The position numbers and the translations under genes are program-made. A stretch of DNA of 64,000 nucleotides from Symsagittifera roscoffensis (taxonomy: Eukaryota; Xenacoelomorpha; Acoela; Convolutidae): positions 55,426,456 to 55,490,455 of the forward strand of contig NC_087067.1 of NCBI RefSeq assembly GCF_963678635.1. Reading direction: 5' to 3'. Position 1 is the first letter of the stretch. Each line of letters starts with the position of its first letter. Below, piece after piece: positions 43,010-54,383 of the stretch. Under the pieces are notes generated by a model, which worked only from the letters and a program-made list of their open reading frames with translations, searched no databases and was not told the origin of the DNA.

Positions 43010-45345
43010 TTTCAGTACTTCATCATGATATGCGGAGTAGGGAAAACTAGAGGTGTAGTTCTGTTTAGCTCTAAAACAATTAATGTTTTGATCATCTTGC
43101 ATGTTAACCAGTTTTTCTTCAATGTAAACAAAAAACTGGTTGAATTCATTCAAATCTTTTTGAAAAGCTTTTTCTTTTAACTTCCCGCAAAATTCATTAA
43201 AAGCAGAGAACAGTGATTTGGCACTACAAATAGGCCTGTATTTTTCTTATCATAGTACGCCCTTTTGCACTGTCTAATAAGACGAACAAATTGGGCTCCT
43301 CAAAATCATACTGCAATACTTTGTTTTCTGATGGTTTTGAAATATACCTTTTATATAGTCAGTCTATTGCAAAGACTGTTAAATTTACGACTCACTCAAG
43401 ACTTTTCTTTTCATGATGGTCATTTTTCCAGCTAACAAAATTTATCAAAAACATCGATAATCAATTTAATCAATGATTCAATAGAGAGATTTTGTTTTTT
43501 TAAACCAATTATATGATTTATAAGAATAAATCGCTTGCATTGAATGTTATTGCTCTTAAAACAATCAAAGTTTTTGCGAATAAACAAATATCAAGGTCTA
43601 CTTTCTAGCCATAGTAGAGTGATCACTTATTTTACACTGAACTGTTTCCACTCCTTAAGTTTTTACATATAATATGATCAAGGCATGATGAACTAATACT
43701 TGTAATTCTGGTTGGTAATGAGTTTTGAATTGAAAGTCCAAATTTTGAAAATAATCTAGAGCTAATTTTGAATGCTGATCAAGAGTATCTACGTTTAAGT
43801 CCCCGCAGAAGAGGATGTTTTTCTTGGCGGCTTCAAATCAAATATTAGATTTTCCAGCTCCTGTAGGATTTTACCAAAGAGAAGTGATGGTGGTCGGTAC
43901 AAAATGCAGATTAAATGTTTATCCGTTGTGTCTCTCAAAGAAATAACCATATTTTCTACTTGTTTCAATAATGTGTGTTTTTCTACGGGTGCGCCTTCTA
44001 TCATAAATGCCGCAATACCCCCTCCTTTTCCCCTTGCTTGGAGAATACGGTGTCGGCATTTATACATGAAGACGACCCCGTATAAATCTGATGGGTCGTC
44101 ATCATGTAACCATGCTCCACAAAGACCTTCTACTGCGCTTAACGAGTCAAAACGTTCTATTCCACATTTAGAAGGTCTTAATGAATCATTTTTTGTTCGT
44201 GTAGTAGTTTAATACTCACCTGGTTTTCCATAACAAACATAAATATTAAAAGTAGTTCGAGTTTTGTTATCAATTTATCCTAATTAACCCCGCTCTAAGC
44301 TAACCAGCAGTAATTATACCAATATCATCAACAAAATATTCTAGAAGAGTTCTCTCTTACAGGAGAAACCATGTTGGTTAATTGAGTCACAAGATTGATG
44401 AGCTGATCCAGTTTGTCTTCTGTTTCGTTTTTGCGTTTTGTCCCATAACGCTTAGGCAATTTTTCTCCTGGCACATCAGTATAATCCGTTGAAACCCCAG
44501 CCTCATTTTTTTTGGTTCAAATCCGAAACACACATCTATTTCTTTTTTCGAGTTAACTCTAATCGATTTTTTCATTTTAATTTTTGAAATCCCTTTTAAC
44601 AAAAACATGACATTTCGCGTTGTCGTGGACAGATGAGCAGCCTTTGCGTGCTCCAGTATCTTTTTGTCAGCTGGTTTTCGCCTTTCAACAATTTAAATAG
44701 ACTTCCAACCACTATTTCTTATTTTTATTATATTTTTGTACCAAACCAAATCGCGATGATGATGATAAACATATTTGGCAATTATTGGTCTCAATCCTGC
44801 TCCAGGAGAAAAATGACAAGCCGCGACGTCCACATCATTGATAGAAATACCCATTTGATTGTTAATTACCTTTAAGACAGCATCTCAAGAATCTGATGCA
44901 TCTAGTCAGTGAAAAGTCGTACACGATTTGGAGGAATAACGCTCTATATTAGGCATCCTTCTCATGATAAGTCACTGGCTGTGTAGTATTTTGTTATTCT
45001 CACCTTCTAGGGCAAAAATCTTCTGCTGCTCGGTGTCGATGAGATTCAACATTTGACCAAAGAGTGTTTTCAATTCTTCAAAATAAGAAAAGTCCGACTC
45101 GACTGTTCAATATGTTGTCTGATGGCAGCGGTCATGTTTTTAGAGCGAAAGCTCCAGCGGGAATAAATGCAACTAAAGTACAGCTGACATTCATTTCTGT
45201 TTAATAAGTTTACCACAACCATTAGGTAGAAGAGGAAGTAGGAGGCATTCTGACTGGTTACTGGAGGCATTCTGACTGCTTGCTGCAGTTTTTTTTGTAG
45301 CATTCCAGGTGTGTGTTGCATGAAATTTTCAGACTGCTTCAAATC
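43010..45345 (-). mobile_element. decayed LINE (non-LTR retrotransposon): ORF1, endonuclease, start of linker
   Basis: Read on the minus strand from right to left. At 45345-44980 there is an ORF1-like start ending in a coiled-coil-like EELKTLFGQMLNLIDTEQQK. At 44885-44690, VLKVINNQMGISINDVDVAA then RPIIAKYVYHHHRDLVWYK matches the ORF1 RNA-binding C-terminus. At 44215-43690 lies an endonuclease: VEGLCGAWLHDDD, ARGKGGGIAAFMIEG, ICILYRPPS, CGDLNVDTLDQHS (reached by a one-base frameshift near 43812), TRITSISSSCLDHIICKN and ISDHSTM. At 43200-43010, DLNEFNQFFVYIEEKLVN resembles the FN..FSSIG linker before the RT. The RT itself is absent, so it is truncated at the 3' side, the reverse of the usual 5' truncation. 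It is non-functional. Confidence 0.8.
43690..44215 (-). pseudogene. LINE AP-type endonuclease domain, frameshifted
   Basis: This is the apurinic-endonuclease-like domain of a LINE ORF2, which nicks target DNA. Recognisable blocks in order are GAWLHDDD, GKGGGIAAF, YRPPS, GDLNVD (D and N of the catalytic GDFN box kept) and SDHS (catalytic Asp-His kept). One frameshift lies near 43812 and a stop near 43665. Confidence 0.8.
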
Positions 45346-45429
45346 ATCTTGATTGCATTATCAGTTCCTGCGTTTTGAACTTGACTTCTGAGGTGAGTAG
45401 GTAACCTCCTATTGTTTACACAAGCAAGC

Positions 45430-45960
45430 ATTTGTGATAGTTTGAACTCTTTTTTCCAACATAAGTCGCAAATATTAGTGTTCTTTTCGAAAGTGTTCTT
45501 TTATTGCAGTATGTGCATAAGATCAATCACAAGCTATTAAGTACAGCCAATGCTAAGGATAATAACACAGACTAAAAAAACTACAAATAGCACTTAAGCT
45601 AAGCTTCAAGGTATCATGGATCTGTAGCGTAGAGGTAGTGAAGGTGACCCACAACAAAATAGGAGGGTTCGAACCTGGGTCGGATTTCTGTAATGTAATT
45701 TTTTGTACACTAGTTAAAATTGATCCGCTCTATAAATTGAGGCAGATTAGTTAGTAATTTTTCTTTTAAACTGACTGGTGTTACTGATGCGTCCTAATTG
45801 GCTTGCGTTACTTAGCATTTCTGCAGACTCAAATTTGGCGTGCTCCGCTTAAGGGCTTATGTAGACTCAACTTTATACTCAGTCAGTTTTTCCCAGTATT
45901 TTTATTGGTCATGTTTTTTGCTTGTGTATGCGAAGTGCAACTTCACCTCTGTTTATTATT
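45430..45960 (+). mobile_element. copy of the tRNA-like/hairpin family
   Basis: It carries TCCAACATAAGTCGCAAATA (45453), TAAGTACAGCCAATGCTAAG (45538), a tRNA-like core and the tail GTATGCGAAGTGCAACTTCA then CCTCTGT at about 45951. It is a shorter relative of 33255-34590. Confidence 0.65.
45618..45687 (+). repeat. tRNA-like core
   Basis: GGATCTGTAGCGTAGAGGTA and GGGTTCGAACCTGGGTC; box B is a perfect GGTTCGAACC. It is the best-preserved T-arm of this family. Confidence 0.65.
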
Positions 45961-46104
45961 CGATTTACCTCAGGTTCTATAGTACAATAAGTAAATTTCA
46001 TAAAAAGCTTTGTGCATCGATTTCTTATTTTAATTCGCACTGTTTACACAAGACATCTGTTCTGGCAATCTTATTTGTGGCTAGTATTTGTAAGCTATTA
46101 AATG

Positions 46105-47053
46105 CCCTGGTTGACCAAAAATGCTTATTATACAATTCTCATAAATGGGAAATTTCTTTTCATACAATTTCATACAATTCCATACGTACAGAAAATTGTA
46201 TGAAAACTCTATAATAAACATTTTCTCATAAATAGAAATTGTATGATAGGTGTTTTCTCCATAAACTAAAAAAATATTTTTAGTTTATAAATTTAATTTC
46301 TGAAAAATTTTGGGTTGTGTGTTTGCAACCGAACACAAGTGACAAAGGACTTGGTTACTCAAAGCACCAAAGTTTGGACGGTCTCACATTTTCAATGCAT
46401 GAAAAACAACCTGAATTGTCTTCTAGATGTCTTTCACAAATGATGTAACAAAAGTAACAAATTTTTATTTTTTGGCAATTTTTTGATGATTATTTTAAAG
46501 TTTTGAATTTTCAAATTATCAGACATTGATCAAGGCATACATAAACAGGCCATTCAAAAGAAATAGGAATTATCAGCGTTTTTGAAAAAAAAATTAAGTG
46601 AAAAGAAAAACAAAGCCAATATTATCGAATCCAGGACTACGTTATGCATGACGACTACGAAGTTTGTACGGAAAATGTTTGTTTGCGTACAAAATTCGAT
46701 TTGCGGTTGAAAAAAAAAAAATTTTGGGGCAAATTTTCAAAATTACTTGAAAAATTTTTTGTGTCGCCATCAAAAAATGCCAGTCATAAAATTTCCATAT
46801 ATGGAAATTGTATGGAAAAAAATTTTTTCAAAAAAAAAAAATTTTAAATCAGTTTTTTTGTCACCAGTCGGTTCAACTGTTCTCAAACAGCCGCAGAAAT
46901 GGTTTAATTTTTTTTCTATTGTTTTTCGAAAATATATGAAAATTGTATGACAAGCATTTTCTCCATACACGTGATGTATGGATTTGTATGATAATGATTT
47001 TCGTTGTATGGAATTGTATGATAAGCATTTTGGGTGTATGGAGGTCAACCCGG
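46105..47053 (+). mobile_element. CCCGGGTTGACC element, copy 2 (full length)
   Basis: It starts CCCTGGTTGACCAAAAATGC and ends TATGGAGGTCAACCCGG, 949 bp. Words of the type ATTGTATGATAAGCATTTT occur many times near both ends, in both orientations. The interior matches copy 1. The reading frames inside are short and differ between copies, so it is a non-autonomous DNA element. Confidence 0.85.
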
Positions 47054-47067
47054 TGGCTGAGTGAACT

Positions 47068-47136
47068 GTCCGTTGTTGAGTGGTTAGTGTGTGAGACTCT
47101 TAATCTTTTAAGAGGAGGAGCCTTGTCAATCGGGTA
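47068..47136 (+). repeat. tRNA(Lys)-like SINE head
   Basis: GTTGAGTGGTTAGTGTGTGA continues with GAGACTCTTAATCT, which equals the anticodon stem-loop of tRNA-Lys(CUU). The T-arm (GAGCCTTGTCAATCGGG) is decayed. It lies right after the end of the CCCGGGTTGACC copy. Confidence 0.6.
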
Positions 47137-47206
47137 AAAATAGACAGTTACAACCAGATCACTCTCAGTTCAATTCACCTGTGAGAAAATATCCATACCT
47201 ATATTT

Positions 47207-47310
47207 TTTACCCTTGCGATAATGTCTTTTTCCCGTAAAAAACTTTGTTCAAAGCAGTCATTTCATCTCCTGACTCCTTCATCTTCTGACATGCTGGATG
47301 TCGTGGAAAT
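47207..47310 (+). mobile_element. head fragment of the tRNA-like/hairpin element
   Basis: TTTACCCTTGCGATAATGTC then TTTTTCCCGTAAAAAACTTT and CATCTCCTGACTCCTTCATC follow the head at 18011, missing about 20 bases after GATAA. Confidence 0.6.
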
Positions 47311-47735
47311 TCAAAAAAAAAAACTAAAATTTAAGTACTAATTAGCTAAAGCCCGTTTCAGGTTGTAATTGTTTTTTTTCAAAAAAGTATCTCAATTTTT
47401 TTCGGGTTCGTGGTTTTCGTCCTAGTTTCTGTCGGTGCATTTTCTTTTTTTTTTGAAACACAATTTATGGATTCTTTATTGAACATTTTTTCACAATTTT
47501 TTTGAATGTTTTTTGGCTCACTTTCTAGAGCATGTGCTTTGTTCCAATTTAAACAGCTTTTTTTACTATAACTGAAAGTTAATTAATTTGTAAAATTTCA
47601 GATTTTGGGTTTTCATGTTTTTTTGTTTCCTTTTTAAAATATTTAAACAGTTTCAGTTTATGTTGTATCGTCTCAGTGAACTTATATTGCATAATTTCGG
47701 GGGTACATATATTTGCATGTGATTATGCGTTTCAG

Positions 47736-47854
47736 ATTGGATTAAAGGTCTCTTCCACTTCATCGAGCTACCCATTCCTCTAATCGAACAAGATGACTTC
47801 CTCCAGCCCCTCTTCATCCAAATACCCAACAGAGTTCTATCAGCCAAGCTGTAA
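47736..47854 (+). CDS. possible terminal coding exon, 39 residues
   Basis: The acceptor is ATGCGTTTCAG. After two bases it reads WIKGLFHFIELPIPLIEQDD then FLQPLFIQIPNRVLSAKL and TAA. The 1.3 kb that follows is even in composition and contains AATAAA at 49082, fitting a long 3' UTR. The protein is not recognised. An alternative is a decayed retroelement segment. Confidence 0.3.
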
Positions 47855-49350
47855 ACCGTAACGATGATCTCACCACTTGGAATGACAGTGATCGACAATG
47901 CGCTCCTGGTGCTAATGATGTTCCAAAGTGATCTGGTGAGTTGACTGCATGTCTGCAAATACATGACATGTAATGCTTTGTCTGGAAAGATGCGCAGCGA
48001 AGGTGCTCCTGGATCCCGAACAGGTACCTTCAGCTACACGCCTTTTGCTTTTATTAGGTGGAAAGAGGATGGGGGCAAGGAAAATAGCAAAACCAGTCCC
48101 CTCTCACTTCTGGTTCAATCTCTTTCGCTGTCCTCGCCTACTCTATCGTCAAAGAACGGAACTAAAATTGGCCTTAGTTCTAACAGAAGAACTGAACTTG
48201 AGATTCGAAACGAGCAATAGAGATTTTTCAGCAAATAAGGAAACGTTTTTTTGGGAAGTTCGGCAAATGTTTCTTTCGAAATGAATCATAAGGTCAAGCA
48301 GAGTTCCAGTTACAACCGCGCAGTGTGTAATAGAGTAGCAACTCCCTTTCTCTCCCGACGCCGCAACTCTGTTCATTCTTTGGAATAAGTTGGTCCGCAA
48401 CCGTTAACGCTTCCATGGATTCATCAAGAACTCCAACTCCATCATGAAACGACAGACGAGAATCTCACAAGATGAATGAGCGTCTTGGGCGCCAAAATGA
48501 TTTTTGTAGAGTTCGTTCGAGATCAGAAACGAACGACCTGTGATGCATGTCCAATTATCGACTTTCAGTGCATTATTACCGGATGGTTGGGAAGATGGAG
48601 AAAACAGCGAGGGGAGGGGGGCTGGGAGACACCTAGGAGACGATGAACAAAAGACGAGCTAGCGACTGTACCTTCCTTCAGAGAGCGCAAAGGCAGTACT
48701 TAAACTCCAAAATGATTTATCTGGACAACATTTGGACGAACTCCTCGAAGCATCTGGCCTGAAAAAACTGTTGTTAAATAGATTATTTTAATGATTGTAA
48801 CTTAAGTGTCTGAATTGTTCATGGTAAGTTAGAATTAGCTTTTGTCTATTTAATTTTAAAATTGCGACCATTGGAGTTCAGCAGTGACCAATTGATAGAA
48901 TTTATTGAAGCAGAGCGAATGCAGTGGATAGTGGCAGTGAACTAAGTGATTTATTTTTATATTTGAGCTAAATTGCTTGTCTCAATGCGCCAGGCTCACT
49001 TTCTAATTCTGTCAAAGCTCATAATCATTTTGTACATTTGTACGGTGCTGTTGTTGTGCTCGAACATTTTAGTTTTCGTGCAATAAAGCGTGTGACCTGT
49101 GTCGAGAAAAACTGCTCTCCATGTCTTTGCTTTTCGCTGTCAAACTTAGCGAAGAACGGATAGCTTGTCTACGAGAGAAAATAAAACTTTGTACGATGAA
49201 CTTAGATTTAAGTTGTGAAAAAAATAGTTCTTATCTTTGATTTGCTTTAAATGAAGAGAGTTCACTTTTATCAGCTGGAAATTTTTTCAATTTGAAAAAA
49301 CTTAACCAATCTCAGGGTCAAAAAAAAACAGAGAAATTAGAAAATTCATG
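47855..49350 (+). other. even-composition stretch, possible 3' UTR or decayed element
   Basis: It is less AT-rich than its surroundings. An ORF at 47973-48284 (103 codons, LLLLLGGKRMGARKIAKPVP) has no family features. TTTTCGTGCAATAAAGCGTG at 49070-49089 holds a poly(A) signal. I cannot decide between transcript end and dead retroelement. Confidence 0.35.
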
Positions 49351-49354
49351 AGCG

Positions 49355-49432
49355 TGAAGGGGATCGAATGTTGTAACTTGCATTCGTGAACCAGGAATTC
49401 CTAGTACTCGGTAGTCAACAACTACTGGGGAT

Positions 49433-49472
<40 letters not shown>

Positions 49473-49558
49473 TGATTGGATGTTTAAGCAAGAATTGCGG
49501 AAGCCCGTCGCTGAGACTTCGGTCCTGGCAATAGGTGGAAGCGGATCGAGCTTAATTG

Positions 49559-49596
<38 letters not shown>

Positions 49597-49615
49597 GGAA
49601 CCTGCGGAAGGATCA
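49355..49615 (+). rRNA. 3'-terminal fragment of 18S rRNA gene
   Basis: It includes CAGGAATTCCTAGTA, then the universal ATTACGTCCCTGCCCTTTGT and ACACACCGCCCGTCGCTACT, and the 3' end AGGAAGTAAAAGTCGTAACA, AGGTTTCCGTAGGGGAACCT, GCGGAAGGATCA. Compared with the usual sequence it reads GTAGGGGAACC instead of GTAGGTGAACC, and the segment around CTCGGTAGTCAACAACTACT is divergent. About the last 260 bases of an 18S gene are present and the remaining 1.5 kb upstream is absent, so it is an isolated fragment. Confidence 0.93.
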
Positions 49616-49785
49616 GTGACTAATGCCACTGTTTGAGCGAAGAGCCAGACTGCTCATTAAATATGACCCGGTACGCAGTAGATCTTTTTGGGGATTTTGC
49701 TGAAAGGTGGTGGTGCATAATCAAGAAAGAGTCGGTGGTGCATGAGTGTAAGAGAGACGGTGGTGCATGAGACTGGGGAGTTTTT
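49616..49785 (+). other. ITS1-like sequence with GGTGGTGCAT repeats
   Basis: It follows directly after the 18S 3' end. GGTGGTGCAT(A/G)A recurs three times at roughly 30-bp spacing (49706, 49733, 49760). No 5.8S sequence was found downstream. Confidence 0.5.
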
Positions 49786-50615
49786 TTACTACTAGTCGTT
49801 AAATCTGTACTACTTGAAGCGCCAGATAATCGTATTTTTCTGACAAATACCGCCCCATAAAAGTTTTGAAGAACTATGGCTTAACTTTTGCTTCCCAATT
49901 TTAAACGTTTCAAGGAAAGCGCGTATCGGTTTAAGCGTAATCCCTCCGCCTTAAACGCCTTTGGAAAAAACATTAGAAAAAATTTTATAATATTGAAAAT
50001 TAAAAAAATAATAATCCTCATTTTTTTAATTGCGTAGATTTGTGAGTGGATTAGTATCTGCTACCTGCATAACAACAGGGTTTTCTTTTTTACTTATGTG
50101 ATTGCGCATTAATTTAAGTCATAAGAACGATGTAAATGCAAAGATATTTCTCAGCGTGCTTCCGATTTTAGGTATGAAGTCGCGGATGCGACTTGAGCGG
50201 CATCAAAGAAGAAACATAACAGAATTAAATTCTATTGACCTTAAATTTCGGTAATGATTTACGAAAGAAGCCAAAACAAAACACGGATATTCGGTTACTG
50301 TGCAAAACGCACAGAGTATTCCGACCAGTCTTTAAAAGTTGCAACAAAAATATTTTTCCAATTAGTGTCGTTTTTTCGGCTTGGTGTGATAAAGGTATCT
50401 GAGCGAAAAAGTGAAGCAGTTATGTAAAATATTTTACTTCGGCAGTCATGTAAAATACGCAAATTGGAAAACAATTTTTGAAGACAAATAACGAGAAATT
50501 TTTTTAAATAATTTTTCAAAACTTTTTCACTTTGCATAATTTATACATAATTTGGCTTTACGCTTTCCAATTATATATGAAAATTTGTGTCCTTTTGTGT
50601 TCAGTGCTAGTTTTG
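49786..50615. other. AT-rich non-coding stretch
   Basis: ATCTGCTACCTGCATAACAA near 50056 resembles words near 20480 and 61676, so relics of a dispersed family are present. No gene is recognised. Confidence 0.4.
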
Positions 50616-50619
50616 CTGC

Positions 50620-50870
50620 ATCTAATTGGCAATTGATTAGCTTATGCAGCTACTTTATTTGTGACTAGTGTTTGCTGGTTTTAAGCTTTCATGGTAGAGA
50701 GGACAGGAAATGAGATTCGAATTCCGACGGTCGCAGGATTGAAGACCATACGTAATAAAATTTTACTTATTCGAGGCTTGTTTCTATCTTTTGTTTCACT
50801 TAGTAAAACTGCCTTTTGTCGTTTTCTCGCGAGTGTTTGCGAAGCACAGCTTTGCGTCTGTGTTAATCTT
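50620..50870 (+). mobile_element. short copy of hairpin family with tRNA-like core
   Basis: TTTGTGACTAGTGTTTGCTG at 50658 is as in the copy at 13881. It is followed by CATGGTAGAGAGGACAGGAA with GAGATTCGAATTCCG (box-B-like), and the tail GTTTGCGAAGCACAGCTTTG and CGTCTGTGTT ending near 50865. Confidence 0.55.
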
Positions 50871-51429
50871 TGCAAGATACTTTTCATTTCTGATGATATA
50901 TACTTTTGCAAAAATATAAATCTTTGGAAAACACTCAAAAAAGTGATTTTCACACAGTTGAAGCTACATTTTCAAAGCCTAAAACATTTTGCGTAGGAAA
51001 AGTTAGAAAATAAAAAATAATCGCATTGTTGCAGACAATTTTCTTCTCCATTTTTAGTGGCCGATACATTCCTTTAAACAAAAAACTTCATAAAAAGTTC
51101 AAAACAATCAAAAAATATCCGTGATAAATTTTTGCGACAACTCTATATATGTCGCAAAATGGTAAATAGGGCTAAAATATTTTTTTAATTTAAAAAAAAA
51201 GAACTGATCGGTGCTTCTAGTTTCTGTTTGGAGTTCGCCAACTCTTCTGAACTGATTAATAATGTTCCAATGTTGAAGTGACTATATATTGCTTTGTGGA
51301 GATACAAAAATGTGGAGATACTAATGATTTTTCTTTCAGTACTAGGACGTTTTTCAATTCCAGATTGAAAAATTTTTGCTGATTTTGTTTCGCTGCTTTT
51401 GGTTTCCATTTGGAGCTCTCAAACGCCTT

Positions 51430-52435
51430 TGAGTTGATAATCAATGTTAACATTAAGATAAAAATTTCCTGATACGTCAATATAACGTTGAACAAAATAT
51501 CTCTTTTGAAAATTTTGTAGTGGATACCTATTGCGTGGTCAAGATACCCAAAATTTTAAGCTTTTTGATCAAAATTTATTGGCGGAGGGATCGGGAGATG
51601 TACCATTTTGGTTTCAAAGACCTCAATCTCAACTTTATTTTCTTTCAGCACGAAAGTTTTTTTAAATTACAGCTAAACAAATTGTACGCTGCTTTTGTTT
51701 TTTGTCTGGAGTTTGCAAATGCCTATGAGTTGACTATCAAGGTTATCAATTAGATGAAAATTTTGTGATAAGCCAGTTTCAACTTGAACAAAATATCAGT
51801 CTTGAAGTTTTGTAGTGGTTATTTTCTGCTTTGTCGAGATACCAAAGTATTTTAATTTATTAAGCGAAATTGATTAAACTAAACAGCAGAATTATTGTTT
51901 CTAAAATTTTGTGAGTTTCAAGCGTCTTAAAATTTAAAAAATTGGGCTAGCACGAACTTTTCGAAATGATCATTCTGCTGTTTAATTTAATCAGTTTCGC
52001 CTAATAAATTAGAATACTTTTGTATCTCGACAAAGCAGAAGATAACCACTACAAAAACTTCAAGATTGATATTTTGTTCAAGTTGAAATTGGCTTATCAC
52101 AAAATTTTAATCTAATTGATAACCTTGATAGTCAACTCAAAAGTTTTTGCGAACTCCAGACAAAAAACAAAAGCAGCGTACAATTTGTTTAGCTGTAATT
52201 TAAAAAAACTTTCGTGCTGAAAGAAAATAAAGTTGAGATTGAGGTCTTTGAAACCAAAATGGTACATCTCCCGATCCCTCCGCCAATAAATTTTGATCAA
52301 AAAGCTTAAAATTTTGGGTATCTTGACGAGGCAATAGGTATCATCTACAAAATTTTCAAAAGTGACATTTTGTTCAACCTTATATTGACGTATCAGGAAA
52401 TTTTTATCTTAATGATAACTTTGATAGTCAAATCA
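51430..52435. repeat. 1-kb foldback (inverted repeat), arms about 465 bp
   Basis: The left arm 51430-51892 and right arm 51968-52435 are inverted copies of roughly 90% identity around a 75-bp centre. For example, CGGAGGGATCGGGAGATGTA (left) meets TACATCTCCCGATCCCTCCG (right). The arms hold mirrored ORFs of 77 and 62 codons that are by-products. The left arm also has internal direct repeats (GTTTGGAGTTCGCCAAC near 51228, TTTGGAGCTC near 51410, CTGGAGTTTGC near 51706). Confidence 0.9.
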
Positions 52436-52439
52436 AAAG

Positions 52440-54380
52440 CATTTGCGAACTCCAGATAAATTTTTTAATTTTCAAGATGCTTGAAACTCAAGATATAACG
52501 TCTCGCTAACAAGCTTGGCAAACTTATTGTAAGGTTTGATTTAACGGTTACAGCCGACATTCCATACTTGTTTTTGTTTCGACAGCCGGTTCCAATCTCA
52601 TTGAACGTGTGATTACACGTGGTATCTTTCATTGTAAAAACAGGATAAAATGTATGCTTAAGTTGAAAAGACGCTAACCGGTTGACCAAAAGCTCTCAAT
52701 TTTCAGGCAGTTGAACGATTTCGTAACATCTTGTTCTTATTTGTAAGATAAACCTGCACTACTTACCACAAACAGAAAATGTCATTTTGCTTTCCGGCTG
52801 GGTTTTTTCTCCTATTGGACTTTTGGTTTCTCTCATTACTGAATTTTTTTTTTGGTTTTTTCATTTGGTTAGGTGCTCTATTCAATCCTCAATATTCTTT
52901 TTGTCTATTTTATCTTCCAGTGGCCTTTAGAATTTTTTCCAAACTATACCTACCCAATTGAGTTTTTCTAGTACAGTGTAACATTCGCCCGGAAATTACA
53001 CTGCAACGGAGGATAGAAAGAGTCCCTAATGATGACTGGCTGACGTCAGTGATCTTAATTCTATTCGTTTTTCGCCGTTTCTCTCTAACCAGTTGATTTT
53101 TGGTCTGTTTAAGGACTAACCATCTTGTTACAGCTTTCAGGCTATCAGCCAAACAATTTTTTTAGCTTTCGTTCTCATGCGGAATTAACCACATAGCTGG
53201 ATCTCGAAATCCCATGCAACATGATTAACATGATTATCACTAAAAACAGGGCTAAAACAATTCTCACTAAAAACCACAATTATAGATTTTTTAGTGACAA
53301 CTGAGTATTAGATCCATTAGAGATAGGTTGACCCTTTCCTCCTCACTTCTTCGTGCTCTAAACTTCGGGATCCACGCGATCTCGCGACTAAGCTGCTTAT
53401 AGCGTCTGCGTGTTGCATCCGTAGGCTTCAACAGTATTTCTTGTTTCAGATATAGCAATGTCTTCTTAATCGTCTCTCGTCACACGACCGTTTTTTGTGG
53501 GTTCTTCTGCTGTTGTGTGTGCGATTGGCAAAATTTTTCAGAGATGATTTTTTTAAATTGAGTTTTCAATTTATCAGACATTGATCAAGGCATATATAAA
53601 CATGCCATACAAAAAAACAGGAGTTTTTAGCCTGTTTCAAAAAAAGTTATCTAGATAAACGGAAAAAACTAAATTTTGTGCTTTGTGGACTACGTAATGC
53701 AGACAAGAGATTAGATTTTGCGAGGTTGAATGCATTTGGTCAAATTGAGATTTCAAATCACACCCATCCAAAGCACTTAATTTCTGCGAGTTTACGCCGT
53801 CTTCTCCTAGTCGAAACGCTTTTTTGTTGCACGTCATATTCGCTGCAAAATTTTTCTCTTTGCAGTATGGGATCTCCGTAGGCTTTCGGAGTACAAAGCC
53901 CGCGGAACATACATTTTTACACGAATCACACGGGAATGTTCTCTATGATTTCTCACTTAGTACCTCTTTGGGGACTAGAGCTCGCTCATGATCTTGCGCT
54001 CCTTAATACAATCAGAAAATGTCACTTGGTTTTTGTGACTTCGTTGGTTCTTTCATTTGGTTAGTTGCTCTATTCGATCCATCAATATTCTTTTTGTTTG
54101 TTTTATCCGCCAGTGGCCTATGGAACTTCTTTTAATCTAAATCATCTCAATGGGTTTTTCTATAACAGTAAATTCATGTGAGATTTTCCAGTACTATTCC
54201 TTTTTTCGGTTTTGGCGACTCAAACTGATGTAAACAGCACAGCATGTCTTTCGGATGCCTGACAATAAGTCCACCAAGTAGCTATGCCCAATGCTTTTCA
54301 AAATCATTTCTCAGTTTTATTTCAGTGATTTGACATCCGTTTCATATCTCACTTTGTTATTAAAATCTTCAGATTTTGAT
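52440..54380. repeat. nest of duplicated blocks
   Basis: Three blocks have second copies nearby in the same orientation: 52440-52690 with 55240-55490 (diverged), 52770-52980 with 54005-54170 (diverged), and 53525-53725 with 54725-54925 (almost identical, from TTTTTCAGAGATG to AGAGATTAGATTTTGC). The last block belongs to the CCCGGGTTGACC element. The 53160-53440 stretch is unique and has no ORF. Confidence 0.7.
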
Positions 54381-54383
54381 TCA

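Noticed and set aside
49616-50615. 5.8S or 28S rRNA after the 18S fragment
   Set aside because: No 5.8S core words were found downstream; the rDNA match ends shortly after the 18S 3' end.
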